64,000 nucleotides of DNA, taken from positions 321,475,919 to 321,539,918 of the forward strand of contig CM077643.1 of assembly GCA_039707465.1 (NCBI GenBank), written 5' to 3'. This DNA is from Rhabdophis nuchalis. Its lineage: Eukaryota; Chordata; Lepidosauria; Squamata; Natricidae. The position numbers were made by a program, and so were the translations under genes. The notes under the pieces are model-generated. The model was not told where the DNA came from and made no database searches. It saw only the letters and a list, made by a program, of their open reading frames with translations. Shown in pieces: positions 13,335-24,784 of the stretch (the first letter of the stretch is position 1; each line of letters begins with the position of its first letter).

Positions 13335-13723
13335 GTAGTCCTTGAATTACAACTACAATTAAGCCAAAATTTCTCTTACTAAATGCAACAATTGTTAAGT
13401 GAATGTTTCCCTATTTGTGACCTTTCTTGCCACAATTGTTAACTGAATCACTTTAGTTGTTAAGTTTGTAAGAAGTTGTTAAGTGAATCTGGCTTCCCCC
13501 ATTGATTTTGTTTGTCAGGACGTCGCAAAATATGATCACCTGACCCTAGGATGCTGCAACTATCATAAATATGAGTCAGTTGCCAAGCTTCTGAATTTTG
13601 ATGACCTGACCATTACGGTGGTGCAGTGGTTGTAAGTGTGAAAAACGGGCATAAGTCACTTTTTTCTATTGGTATTGTAACTTTGAATAGTCACTAAACA
13701 AATGGTTGTAATTCGAAGACTAC
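13335..13723. mobile_element. Inverted-repeat element ('tagtccttgacttac' family), copy 2
   Basis: Nearly full-length copy of the family at 11188-11570, in the same orientation. It starts gtagtccttgaattac and ends attcgaagactac. The internal 'gttaagtgaatctggcttcc' and 'gatgctgcaac' blocks match. Non-coding. Confidence 0.7.
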
Positions 13724-14532
13724 CTGTAATCCCATAGGAGAGAAGCCCTGGCAAAGAATGTACACTTCTGAATCCCTTGCAATATGCCACACCTAAAGCA
13801 CAGGCTCTCTATGGCATAGCTTACCTTTACCTAATCTTTCTCCTCCCCCAGCAGTTCTGTCCTATCTATTACAATTCACTTGACCTTCATCCTCCAGCAT
13901 TTTTATTTATTACAGACAGTGAATGTATGTTGTGAAAAGCATAGTACAATGTACTCCATGTGTGGCATTCTGAATGTTGTTGAACTGCAACTTCCAGCAT
14001 TTTAGTTATACTTATTGGATTGGTTACCATTGTAGGTCAACAATATGTGGGATGCTCTTGACTCTTACCTATTCCAGTGTTGTACTATTAGTGACATAGC
14101 ACAGTGCTTTCTTAAGGAACAAAACATACAAGCTAGTTTCAAAAGGACTTCACAATTAAATACAGTACTGTATGATGCTGAAATTATTCAGTTTACAAAA
14201 ATCAAAAGGCAAGCTTTTATATTTCACATAGAGATTTTCAAGTATTCCAGATTTTATTCTTTGTATAGATGTTTTTCTTGGTGATTCTTATGTTCTAGAA
14301 AGCATAATTATATATTAATCTTATAGACGTTGAAATTAAAACTTTTATGAAGTACTTGTTAGGATGTTCATTGATTAATTGAATTTTTATATTTTTACAG
14401 GAAAGATAAGTGACTCAGAACAAAAAAAAGGCTAATGACTTTTTTAAAACAAGTGAGAGGAAAGTATAACTTCCCAGATATTATTAAAGTACAATTTTAA
14501 AATGTTTTACTTTAGTTTTTCATCCTCTACCT

Positions 14533-14663
14533 CAGGGGTGTCAAACTCACACCATCATGGCATTGTCACATGATATATCAGGACTGCCCCTCCCCCTTTT
14601 GCTAAACCGGGTGGGGACACATGATGCATCTGGCCCATGGTTTCCAAGTTTGACAGCCCTGTT
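14533..14663. mobile_element. hAT-like MITE, same family as 5282-5414
   Basis: It begins caggggtgtcaaactc and ends gtttgacagccctg, an inverted pair. The flanking 8-mers are only weakly alike, so the target duplication has decayed. Non-coding. Confidence 0.6.
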
Positions 14664-15814
14664 CTAGCTATATGTTTTTATAAGCTGGATGGCAGGTAGC
14701 ATTGAATATGGACTACCACTCTTGCTGTGAAGACTTACAGAAAATGTTTGACTTCTGTCATTGCCAACAAAGGATATATAACAAAGTATTGAGATGGACT
14801 TTTGGTATTGACCAAATACTTATTTTCCACCATAATTTGCAAATAAATTCTTTAAAAATCAGACAATGTGATTTTCTGGATTTTTTTTTCTTATTTTGTT
14901 TCTAATACTTGATGACAATTACAGGCCTCTCTCATCTTTTTAAGTGGAGAACCTGCACAATTGGTGACTGACTAAATGCTTTTTTGCCCCACTGTATAGT
15001 TGAAACCTATTTTCTTTTACTGTTTGTCCTATCGATTGTATACTTCGGGGAACTAGTTTTCAATCACGGTTTCCTTCTCATGAGCCATCTACTGCTGCTG
15101 TATACAGAAATGTAGAGCACATTTCAGTATCCCTCTCCCTAGCTAATTGTTGATGTTTGAAAGAAAGTGTGACTCGGCAGCAAACATGTTTTGATCTGTT
15201 AACGTTGAGATACTGCAGAGAATCATATGGTAGACCTTTGCTATCTATTCTTTGATAATTATTGTTCTAAATAGACATATAGACTATGCTTGCAATAGTT
15301 GGAATTGCTCGTCCTACAAGCAAAGCTGTAGCTAATTTGAGATTTTTAAAATTCCATCAGCAGACTTTCATACATACTTCATTTTCAGTTGTATTTTTAT
15401 TTGTTTGTTTGTATCCTGCGTTTTTGAATTATTTTTACAAATAATTCAAGGCAGTGAACATATCCAACACACTTTCCTCCTCCCACTTTCTAGTCTAGTG
15501 CCTTAACCATTAGGCCAAACTGACTAACCCAAGGTCACTCAGTTGGCTTTCATGGCCAGTCTTCACTTCCCCAAACAGCCTAAGGGCAGGAGATCAAAAT
15601 AAAATGGAGTTCTCTTTCAGAAAGTTTTCATCAAGAGAAGGCTTGCTCTCTATCTGCAACCCTGTTAAGCAGGTTAGCCAGTCAAATTAAGCAGCATTTC
15701 AGCATTAGATAACCTTCATAGCTGACTAACATTTTCTGTGATTTACATAGTCAAGGACAGGAATTCCATATACATTTATATACTGCATTCTAACCACTGT
15801 GTGGTAGTAGAGTG
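14664..15814 (+). other. AFDN intron 1, nothing recognised
   Basis: Low-GC sequence with no coding, RNA or clear repeat signal. The neighbouring stretch 13724-14532 is similar, apart from a short patch near 13960-14020 (gttgttgaactgcaacttcc) that resembles a common dispersed repeat. Confidence 0.5.
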
Positions 15815-16013
15815 GTTAGAATATTCCAGGCAAACTCTGCCCAGTTCCAGGAGTTCGATCCTGACAGGCTCAAGGTTGACTCAGCCTTCCAGCCTTCCAA
15901 GGTCAGTAAAATGAGGGCCCAGATTTTGGGGGGCAATATGCTGATGCTGTAAATAGCTCAGAGAGTGCTGTAAAGGAGGTATATAAGTGTTAAGAGCTAT
16001 TGCTATTGCTAAG
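15815..16013 (+). repeat. tRNA-derived SINE with (GCTATT)n tail
   Basis: A tRNA-like head includes the B-box-like ggagttcgatcctgacagg near 15850. It is followed by a conserved body (gtcagtaaaatgagggccca...gggggcaatatgctga) and a tail of gctatt units. Reverse-orientation copies of the same family are at 20040-20277 and 49623-49830. Confidence 0.75.
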
Positions 16014-16374
16014 TAGTAGTACTACTGTAACAGGCACTCAGCAGTAGTATGAGAGATATGTTAGCAGCTAGGTATATATTGGAAAAATAAATAATAATGT
16101 AACGAGTTTGTTCAAAACCGCTAATCTCTGAAAGTACTGCACCGATTGCTTCCAAATTTTCACACAACGTTCCTTTGAAATACAGCACCAATGATATATA
16201 TATAGATTATGTAGATGTCACACCTTGCCAGGTACACGCAATAGAAATGTAAAAAACTGTAAAAAAGGTAGGTACAGTAGATGGATACAGAGAGCAGTGG
16301 GCCACAGGTATTATGTCATCCTTTATGACATGAAATACTCTGAGGGAGAAATACAGTAGGTACGTGGGTAGGTA

Positions 16375-16715
16375 CCGTATTTTTCGGAGTATAAGACGCA
16401 CCCAGGTTTTGAAGAGGCAATTTTTTATAAAAGTAGGTAGGTAGATAGAGGGATAGAGAGGGAGAGAAAAAAATAGAAATACGGTAGGTAGGTAGGTAGG
16501 TCGAGAGAGAGAGAGAGAGAGTAGGTAGGTAGGTCTAAGGTAGAGGGGGAGAGAGAGAGAGAAATATAGTAGGTAGGTAGATAGGTAGGGAGACAGAGTG
16601 TGTAGTTAGGTAGATAGATAAAGGGATAGGGAGAGAGAGATAGAAATACAGTAGGGAGGTAGGAAGAGAGAGTGTAGATAGGTAGGTAGGGAGAGGGATA
16701 GAGAGAGAAAAAGAG

Positions 16716-16756
<41 letters not shown>

Positions 16757-17404
16757 CAGTAGATAGGCAGGGAGAGAGAGAGAGTAGGTAGGTAGGTAGG
16801 TAGGTAGGTAAATGTTTCCAGGTGTATTTACCCATGTGCTGGAGAAGGAAATCACTGACCACCTTTGGAACAAATCTTTGTTTCTGCAGGCACAGTACTT
16901 GACTAACGTAATCCTCACCAATCACTCTAACTAAACAGCTTTCCAAAAGGGGAAAAAACCCCTTTTTGCAGTTTGCAATCGTCCCCCAAACGGCCCATTT
17001 TTCGCAAAAATGGGCCCGTTTTTTTCCAAATAAAAGGCATGAATAGCCTTGGGGGGGGGGCTTGCTGAGTGCTCCTGAGGGGTGGGGGTGGGCCCAAAAT
17101 GAGGAAAAATGGCCTGGTTTTTGTGTGAAAATGGCCCGTTTTTTGGTCAAAAAATAGCATGCATAGCCTTATAGAGACTTATAGAGTGCTGCTGGGGGCT
17201 GGAGGGGCAAAAACGCCCTGTTTTTTGCACATTTCTGCCCTCCCCAGCCCCCAGGAGCTCTCTGGAAGCTTCCATAAGGGTATTTTGATGAAGGGGCGGT
17301 GTTTCAGGAGGCAAAAAATGCTGTATTCGATGTATAAGACGCACCCAGATTTTCAGCCTCTTTTTAGAGGAAAAATGGTGCTTCTTATACTCCAAAAAGT
17401 ATGG
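16375..17404. mobile_element. Large TA-flanked inverted-repeat element with GGTA/GAGA core, copy A
   Basis: The left end ccgtatttttcggagtataa and the right end ttatactccaaaaagtatgg are inverted copies, and TA sits directly outside both ends (16373-16374 and 17405-17406). The interior has two parts: an array of GGTAGGTAG, GAGAGA and 'aaatacagta' units, then a semi-unique arm from about 16810 with 'gccccc'-rich and 'gcatgcatagcctta' blocks. Long open frames across the array translate to low-complexity LPTYLPTY/SLSLS and are not genes. It is probably a non-autonomous DNA transposon. The TA target fits several TA-targeting superfamilies, and I do not assign one. Confidence 0.7.
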
Positions 17405-17556
17405 TAGGTAGGTAGAGGGATAGAGAGAGGGAGAAACACAGTAGCTAGCTAGGTAGGTAGGTAGGTAGAGGGATAGAGAGGGAGAGGGAGAAATACGGTA
17501 GGTAGGTAGGTAGAGGGATAGAGAGGGAGAAATACAGTAGGTAGGTAGATTGGGGG
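17405..17556. repeat. GGTAG/GAGAG simple-repeat array outside copy A
   Basis: The same repeat units (ggtaggtagagggatagag, gagaaatacagta) continue beyond the right inverted end of the element at 16375-17404. Similar units lie just left of it at about 16340-16374. Copy A therefore appears to have inserted into an older array of the same kind, or the array was duplicated. Confidence 0.65.
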
Positions 17557-18320
17557 TTATACAGTGGTTGTGTGTACATGTTTGTGTGTGCAAGTGTAGA
17601 TCTACACACAGATTGGTTGACCATTTAACCACTGGACCACAGCAACGTGTGGCCGGGAATGGCTAGTTGGAAAAAAATACTTTCAGCCTGCCATTGTGAA
17701 TAGAAAGCCAAAATCCTTTTCATTTTTCATCAGGCAACAACAAAACTGACCATGAGAAAAAGTACCATAAGAAAGGGCAACATGATTGACTGAAAATAGG
17801 AGGAACTATAATTGTGTTTCTTTCCTCCACTGTTATTTAGTGAACCTCTTTGTATTTTAAACTGTTTCTTCCTTGTCTCATGGCAAACTCAAAACTATAT
17901 CCAAGCGAAGCTTTTGGTGAGAAATGTGTTTTGTTGACATTGTTTTAGGACTGAGATATATTAGATATATTTCCTCATTAAGAACAGGAGGGCTGTAGAC
18001 TGATGCACATAGTTGTAGGGATAAAGATTCTTTAAATACTCTCAGCAGACCAAGATATCCACTGTCTCATAGCTGTTTGATGATTGTTTCTACTATTTAA
18101 AAGTATATGATTAATTTAAAAAACTGCAGTTCTTAATATATACAGGAATAGGTTGTAAATTCTATTACATTAATATGTTGTCAATCAATAACATATTGTT
18201 GGCAGCATTTGTAATAATTTTAAGTGCACTTCTGATGTTGCTACTTTCTTACTGATATTACTTAAAATTTATGTAAAAGAACATATTTGAAATGTAATTG
18301 TGGACTGATGCAAACTGACA
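17557..18320 (+). other. AFDN intron 1, nothing recognised
   Basis: Low-GC intronic sequence without a coding or repeat signature that I recognise. Confidence 0.5.
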
Positions 18321-18328
18321 GTCTAAAT

Positions 18329-19455
18329 CAGTGTTGGCAAACCTTTTCGGCATCGAGTGCAAAAATGGGAGCATCCATGAACTTTTTTGGCACTGAGTGC
18401 CTAAATATGTGATTGTGCAAGCACGCACCGGGCACCGGGAATAGGAAAAGCAGATGATCTTCCGGTTTCTGGCACACCACCTGGTCTTCCAGTTTCTGGC
18501 GAGCTTGTGTGCACAAAGATCAGCTGTCTGGTGTGCATGTGCTGGCTAAATCTTGCCTTTCAGGGGTCCTTGTGCCTCTCTTCCCATCCCCCGGGTCCCC
18601 ATTGGGGTGGTGGGACATTGCCACAAACGACTCAGTTCTGCAGCCCCAGACAGGGAGAGAAAGTTGGATGGGGAATGTCACTTCCCTCCACTGGAAAGCT
18701 GAGACCCTTCCTGGCCTTGGAGATAAGGGGTGTCAGTGTTCCTGGGGGGCAGCAGGAAGGAGAGCCAGTGCAGCCCCCCCTCTTATCTCTCCATGGCGGT
18801 TTCCCACTTCCCAGCCATCCTGGTGTGCTTCTTAGCCTTTGGCGGCATCTCCATGCTTGCACTCTTCTCTGGCCCCTCCTTGGGCAGCTCGTCTTCCTGA
18901 CAGCAGCTCCTCACCCTTTTGGCAGCAGGAGCAGCTGATTGGGTGGATGGCTGCCCAGCCAGTAAATGTTGCCCTGCATGCCCAAGCTGGCCAGGCACTC
19001 CAAACCACGGATGCCTTTCAGTGCCACGGGCTGGAGGGCTGGGCCACACAAGAAACTCAAGTGGGGAGGGAGGGAGGCCTCGCCAATCTTGGCTGGCACC
19101 TCTGTTTCCTTTACTTTTCTAGGTTCTGGCGCGCCAGCCACCTGGTTTTCATTTGCCGGGAGCACCAGAAACTGAAAGAGCAGTCACCCAGCACGCATGC
19201 ACATGCTGGGAAGATGATCTTCCAGTTTTTGGCCTATGCATGCGCACTGGCGAGCTGGTCTTTGCACGCACATGCATGCCAGAAAACGGAAGACCAGGAG
19301 GCCAGCATGCACATGTGCACCAGGTGACTGCTCTTTTGGTTTCTGGCGTTCCTGCGTGCTGGAACCCCGAAGAGCAAGTGTTGATGGCTCTCATGCCCAG
19401 AGAGATGGCTCTGTGTGCCACTTCCGGCATGTGTGCCGTAGGTTCACCATCATGG
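18329..19455. mobile_element. Non-autonomous hAT-like transposon, 1.1 kb, with target duplication
   Basis: The left end cagtgttggcaaacctttt and the right end gtaggttcaccatcatgg are inverted copies of the type typical of hAT elements. Flanking 8-mers gtctaaat (18321-18328) and gtctaaag (19456-19463) form a near-perfect 8-bp target duplication. The interior is GC-rich and carries repeated 'catgcgcac' and 'ttccagtttctgg' blocks in both orientations. Several open frames on both strands show no transposase motif, so the element looks non-coding. A right-end fragment of the same family lies at 35095-35225. Confidence 0.8.
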
Positions 19456-19463
19456 GTCTAAAG

Positions 19464-20039
19464 GTTTAATTGGTAGTTTATGACTCTCACATTATATACA
19501 AGACTTGATTGAAAGAAGTGATGTGTAAAATAGCTGGGGGAGAACAGAAAGAACAGATATGTAACATTGTTTTATTCTGAGCTTTCAGTGTGAAAACTTT
19601 GAACTGTGTCCAAATTATTTGCCAAGAAATCTCATTAATATATTTATGGGAGTTTGCAAAAGAATAAATCAAGGGAATTCTGAAAATGGTAACTATATTG
19701 ACAGGGCTTCTGATATATTATTTTGAAATTCTATTTAATTGAACATAGTAATATTCTTTGCCATGTCAAGTTGTAGTTGAAATTGCAATTAACAAAAAGA
19801 CAAATATCAGTTAATTGCATAAGAAAATTGACTATATATATTAAGTGAATGAGGAAAATGAATGATGTGGTAGCCTTTTTGAATTAAATATCATTGTTTT
19901 TACTAGAACTATTCATGATATGAATGATAAATAATTTTTCAAAATACAGTCCAGTATAAACATGAATTCTGAACTTTGGATACTTTATCATTAATCTGTA
20001 CTACATTATTAAACAAAAAATGTTTTCATGTCAAAATAT
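19464..20039 (+). other. AFDN intron 1, nothing recognised
   Basis: AT-rich DNA without identifiable features. Confidence 0.5.
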
Positions 20040-20277
20040 AGCAATAGCAATAGAATTTAGACTTATATACCGTTTCACAATGCTTTACAGTCCTCTAAGC
20101 GGTTTTCAGAGTCAGCATATTGCCCCCAAAAATCTGGGTCGTCATTTTACCGACCTTGAAAGAATGGAAGGCTGAGCAACCTTGAGCCTTGCGAGATTTG
20201 AACTGCCACATTTAGGCAGCCAGCAGTCAGCAGAACTAGCCTGCAGTACTGCATCTAACTAAAGCGCCACCACAGCT
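20040..20277 (-). repeat. tRNA-derived SINE, reverse copy
   Basis: Reverse complement of the family at 15815-16013. The 'agcaatagcaatag' tail is on the left and the tRNA-like head (degenerate B-box gcgagatttgaactgcc) is on the right. Confidence 0.75.
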
Positions 20278-22165
20278 TTTATATAATATATATATAGTGT
20301 ATTATGGAAAAATATTTCAGCAGTGGACAGAATTAGAAGTCAAAATGTGTCCATAATACAGTATATCATATGTGAAATTTATTGGCATTTATAAAGGTAT
20401 GCAAAATTTAAAAAATTCTCTCCATTGCCCTCCGACTCAGAATGTCTCATCACCAGAGTTAATATGCTGCTGTGTATTCTGAAGCTTTATCTATTGAATA
20501 TGTCAGTAACAAAGAATTACTGTATCTGAACATTTTGTGAGATAGTACCTCAAGAGATAAGGAATTGTGGTTAGATCTACAAAAAAAAAAATCAGTTAGT
20601 TTGCACAACTGGAATTTTGAGGCAATCTTGTGGGTATTCTCACAAAATGTCTATTATTTGATGGACATGTAGGACTTTTGTGGTGGACAAAGTCCAGCTT
20701 CAAAATACTCTTTTATCATAACATTTAAATCCTGACATAATATCTCTTTGGAGGAAAAAAAACCCTTACCTTGGGAATACAACTGTTTAAAACCCCAATT
20801 TCCACTTAATTACAACAAGGGTTAACATTTCTAAAGACATAAAACATCTTGAAATTATGTGATATGGAACACCAGTATCAAATGAAAATAGTGTCAGTTG
20901 AAACTCAACTGGAGAGCATTCTCTTACCTGGTCATGTGTATCAAGAATGGCCTCCCTCATGTCACCATGCAGAAATTTGGTGGAAGGTACATGAAAAATA
21001 GGGCAGTAGGGTCTTAAATAGGACCTAAGCATTGTAGATTTCCTACAACTAGTTCCTGTTCTAGTATATCAAAGGTACATTCTGTCCGTATGTGTGTAGA
21101 GCTTCAAATTTGAAGGCCAAGGTGTATTATCAGCAGTTCTTTAGGAAAAAGTGAGATTTTTCTTGGATTATACTGCAACTTCTGACTCTGAAAAAGGAGG
21201 CATCTGATATTTAAGAAAATAAATATGAGGTGTGTGCTCCATGAGCTTCAGAGACCTTTCTTCTGTTCAATGCAAAGCACTGAACAGCCTTCCTTCCCTA
21301 ATTACTTTCCTAATTATTGTATGAAAGACTTAACCATTCACAGTGCCTCTAATTTACTGGGTTTCAGTTTAGTTATTGTTCTTCATTTAGCTCACCTTCA
21401 TTTCCGTAGGCTGATCCTGATGACTTAGATGATACAGAGAAATTACCAAAAAAAGATGCTTCATTAATACATTGTGTACATTTATCTACTGTATATATTA
21501 AATATATCTATTAATTTATTAATTAATTAACATAACTCTTTCCTGTAACATTTAACTGGGTAAAACAGTACAACTTTCTCAAAACCCTTTGAACCAAGGG
21601 ACCTCAAATGTTTAATCTACAGAACGTGTCCAAAATCTGGGACACATGACTCTAGCTGGAATTGAAATTTGCAAATTTTATAAAATATTTTATGACATAA
21701 AATTATCATAAAACAGTTTGTGACATAATACAAAATGTCTTAAAACATTTCCTGGGCTGATGTTTGCTACATAGTTCAATATGGGATATTTTCAAGTCAG
21801 GTACTTCTGAATAGCGTTTCCACTGTACATTAGTACATTAGAAGCTCATTGTTGAGCTCATAGTCATTGTTGAAGGTAGCAAGGAATCTGGTAAGGAAAT
21901 ATCTCTTGAAAGTTTGACCCAAGGGTCATTGGTTGTCTAGTTGAAATTAAAGCTAAGTGCATAAACAATTGATCTTTTCCTTTGAAAATAAGTAGGAGTT
22001 TATGCTATATAATCCTATTTACCACAGGGGCAGGAGTAAGTAACTCCTTCATTTTAGTACTGCTGACAGGTTACATAAATTTTATTTGGGATCAGTTGCC
22101 CTTTGCCAAGGATTCTCCATATGCCTCAGTTACAAATGATTCAGAAGAACAATAGAGTATTCAAG
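20278..22165 (+). other. AFDN intron 1, nothing recognised
   Basis: AT-rich intronic DNA with a short TA microsatellite near 20280-20300. Short open frames have no recognisable content. Confidence 0.5.
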
Positions 22166-22285
22166 GAAATATGATCACGGAGAAGTCTTTGGACAGAGCT
22201 GGCTTTTCGGCTTTGAAACAGACATAAGCATCGCCCCCTAGAGTCGGGAATGACTAGCACATATGTGCGAGGGGAACCTTTACCT
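22166..22285 (+). repeat. 3' part of BovB-tailed tRNA SINE
   Basis: It contains the block ccccctagagtcgggaatga followed by gcgaggggaacctttacctt, the 3' end of the same SINE family as 43588-43872. The stretch resembles BovB LINE 3' tails, consistent with BovB-mediated retroposition. The 5' tRNA half is missing. Confidence 0.7.
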
Positions 22286-23516
22286 TTTTTAATACCTAAA
22301 TAGAATTTCTGTCACTTTTTCTTTTATTGTTTCCCCTTTCTCTTCCCATCCCAGTGTAACTAACCAGCCCATTTGCTTCATCTTTTAATTTTTTTCCTGC
22401 TTCTGCTAGAAAAGAAACAAGAAATACGTTTCTGTGTATTTGATATATCTTTGGAGTGATTTTTGATAAATAGTTGCATACATAAAGTACATAGAAATGG
22501 TCCATGTGACTGTCTTTTTGGGGTGGTTGAGTGGAACTGTTGCTTGATTTGGGAGCAGGCTGAAGTGGGAAATTCTAGGTGAGCAAGTTGATAGAATATT
22601 GACGAATGAGTTGGGATGAGCAGTTAATGGGTTTTTAAAAAACATATATTTGCTTTCTACTCATTATTTAGAGATTGTTTAGTTCTCTATTATTGAATCT
22701 AAATATTTGAGGGGTATTCATTTGTATCCTTGAAAGCTGTTGCTTGCTTTTCAGCAAGAAGTTTAGGCTGTCATTACTGAGGCAGGTTTTTCCCCCCTTT
22801 GTGGGCACATGCTCTTTAATAAATTGGACTGTACTTGACAACAAGTCCATTTTACTTTTGAGCAGATTATTAACTCCCAAACATTAGGATAAGAAAGCAC
22901 CAATGTAACGTACCTTCATGAGCATCTCAATTTGATAGTGCTACTGGAAAGTATCAAATTGCTGCTGCATTTTTTCCAAGTTCTCTGTTTCCAAGCTACA
23001 GCACTCACAGTGTTGCTTGTTGAGGGCTTGTTTGGATTAACCAGTAACCTTTCCACTTTTTGTCAGTCTAATTGTTATAGTGTGTTTATTATAAAAGGAT
23101 TGCTAACACTTCTGCTTTTTTACATAGAACATCTTCAAAGTTCTAGTAGCATTTCATTTGGTGAAGAAAAAGTTTTAAAACCTCTATTTCTTGTTGCTTT
23201 ATTTAGTAAAGCTATTCATAATGTTCCTAAAAGTATGTAACATAAACTGCAGTTTATGTTACATTTGTTGAAGCCTTTTTATTTTGCATTTGTTGCTGTA
23301 GTTAATACTTGTCAAATTTAGCATCTGCTGGGAGAAGTAGAGAATGAAATTATTTATGTGCACATCAAATTGCAGTCAATAGATGTATTATTTTACATTG
23401 TTAGCCTAAATATTGCATTGAGTTAAAATACTCTGATATAATTGGTTGGGTATATATTATAACGTTATCTTAGAGCTATTACAGTGCACCTGGTTCCAAT
23501 CCTAAGGTTCCACATA
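22286..23516 (+). other. AFDN intron 1, nothing recognised
   Basis: An unassigned stretch. The open frame at 22932-23240 (+) is hydrophobic but has no homologue I recognise and no coding signature. Confidence 0.45.
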
Positions 23517-24784
23517 CCATATTTTTCGGAGTATAAGACGCACCAGAGTATAAGATGCACCCAGGTTTTGAAGAGGCAATTTTTTTAAAAAAAGTAGGTA
23601 GGTAGATAGAGGGATAGAGAGGGAGAGAAAGAGAGAGAAATACAGTATGTAGGTAGCTAGGTAGGGAGACAGAGTGTGTAGTTAGGTAGTTAGGTAGATA
23701 GAGGGATAGGGAGAGAGAGAGAGAGAAATACAGTAGGTAGGTAAGTCGGGAGAGAGAATGTGTGTAGATAGATAAGTAGGTAGAGGGACAGAGAGAGAAA
23801 TAGAGCGAGAGAAATACAGTAGGTAGGTAAGTAGGGAGAGAGAATGTGTGTAGATAGATAAGTAGGTAGAGGGATAGAGAGAGAGAAATAGAGAGAAATA
23901 CAGTAGATAGGTAGGGTGAGAGAGAGAGTAGGTAGATAGGTAGAGGGGAGAGAGAGAGAAATACAGTAGGTAGGTAGGGAGAGAGTGTAGATAAGTAGGT
24001 AGAGGGGTAGAGAGAGAAAAATACAGAGAGAGAAATACAGTAGATAGGTAGGAAGAGAGAGAGAGAGTAGGTAGGTAGGTAGATGTTTTCAGGTGTATTT
24101 ACCCATGTGCTTGAGAAGGAAATCACTGACCACCTTTGGAACAAATCTTTGTTTCTGCAGGCACAGTACTTGACGAATGTAATTCTCATCAATCACTCTA
24201 AAGAGCTTTCCGAAAGGGAAAAAAAATTCTCTTTTTGCGCTGTGCAAACCTTCCCCAAACGACCCATTTTTCGCAAAAATGGGCCTGTTTTTTTCCAAAT
24301 AAAAGGCATGAAGAGCCTTGGGGGGACTTGCAGAGTGCTCCTGGGGAGGTGGGGGGCCAAAATGAGGAAAAATGGCATGTTTTTTGTGTGAAAACTGCCT
24401 GTTTTTTGGTCAAAAAATAGCATGCATAGCCTTATGGAGGCTTATAAAATGTTGCTGGGGGGAGGGGAAATGTCCTGTTTTTTGCTCATTTCTGCCCTCC
24501 CCAGCCCCCAGGAGCTCTCTGGAAGCCTTCATAAGGGTATGCGCGTGGCCATTTTGGTGAATGGGCGGTGTCTGGCAAGCACACAGGAAGAGGCGTGGCT
24601 TCAAGAAAATCAATCCAGTCCAGGGCAATCAGGCAGAATTAACCCATCGTTGGACTCTCCAAGCAGCTCACAGGAGAAGTTTCAGGAGGCAAAAAAAATG
24701 CTGTATTCAATGTATAAGACGCACCCAGATTTTCAGCCTCTTTTTAGAGGAAAAAAGGTGCATCTTATACTCCGAAAAATAGGG
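23517..24784. mobile_element. Large TA-flanked inverted-repeat element, copy B
   Basis: It starts ccatatttttcggagtataa and ends cttatactccgaaaaatagg, with TA outside both ends (23515-23516, 24785-24786). It has the same order as copy A: a GGTA/GAGA array from about 23590 to 24080, then the arm with the 'gcatgcatagcctta' block. It differs by a 109-bp insertion (24571-24679) described separately. Long minus-strand frames through the array are low-complexity artefacts. Confidence 0.72.
24571..24679 (-). mobile_element. Solo DIRS-like terminus inserted in copy B
   Basis: Copies A and B align directly across this point: A reads ggcggtg then tttcaggaggc, and B has 109 extra bases between them. The extra sequence matches, with divergence, the terminal inverted repeat of the full-length DIRS element at 28793-34846 (shared blocks: gaggcgtgg, cccatcsttggactctccaa and gcagc, ending ggagaa). 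Only the terminus is present, with no internal coding sequence. Confidence 0.7.

Noticed and set aside
15815..16013. tRNA gene
   Set aside because: The tRNA-like A and B boxes belong to a SINE with a conserved body and simple-repeat tail, and no complete cloverleaf can be drawn.
16425..17150. Long minus-strand open frame (241 codons) rich in LPTYLPTY and SLSLS
   Set aside because: It is the translation of GGTA/GAGA tetranucleotide arrays inside a TIR element. Similar frames occur in copies B, C and D, and none has a domain.
18507..19461. Several overlapping open frames on both strands
   Set aside because: They fall inside a hAT element with defined ends and target duplication, and none resembles a transposase.
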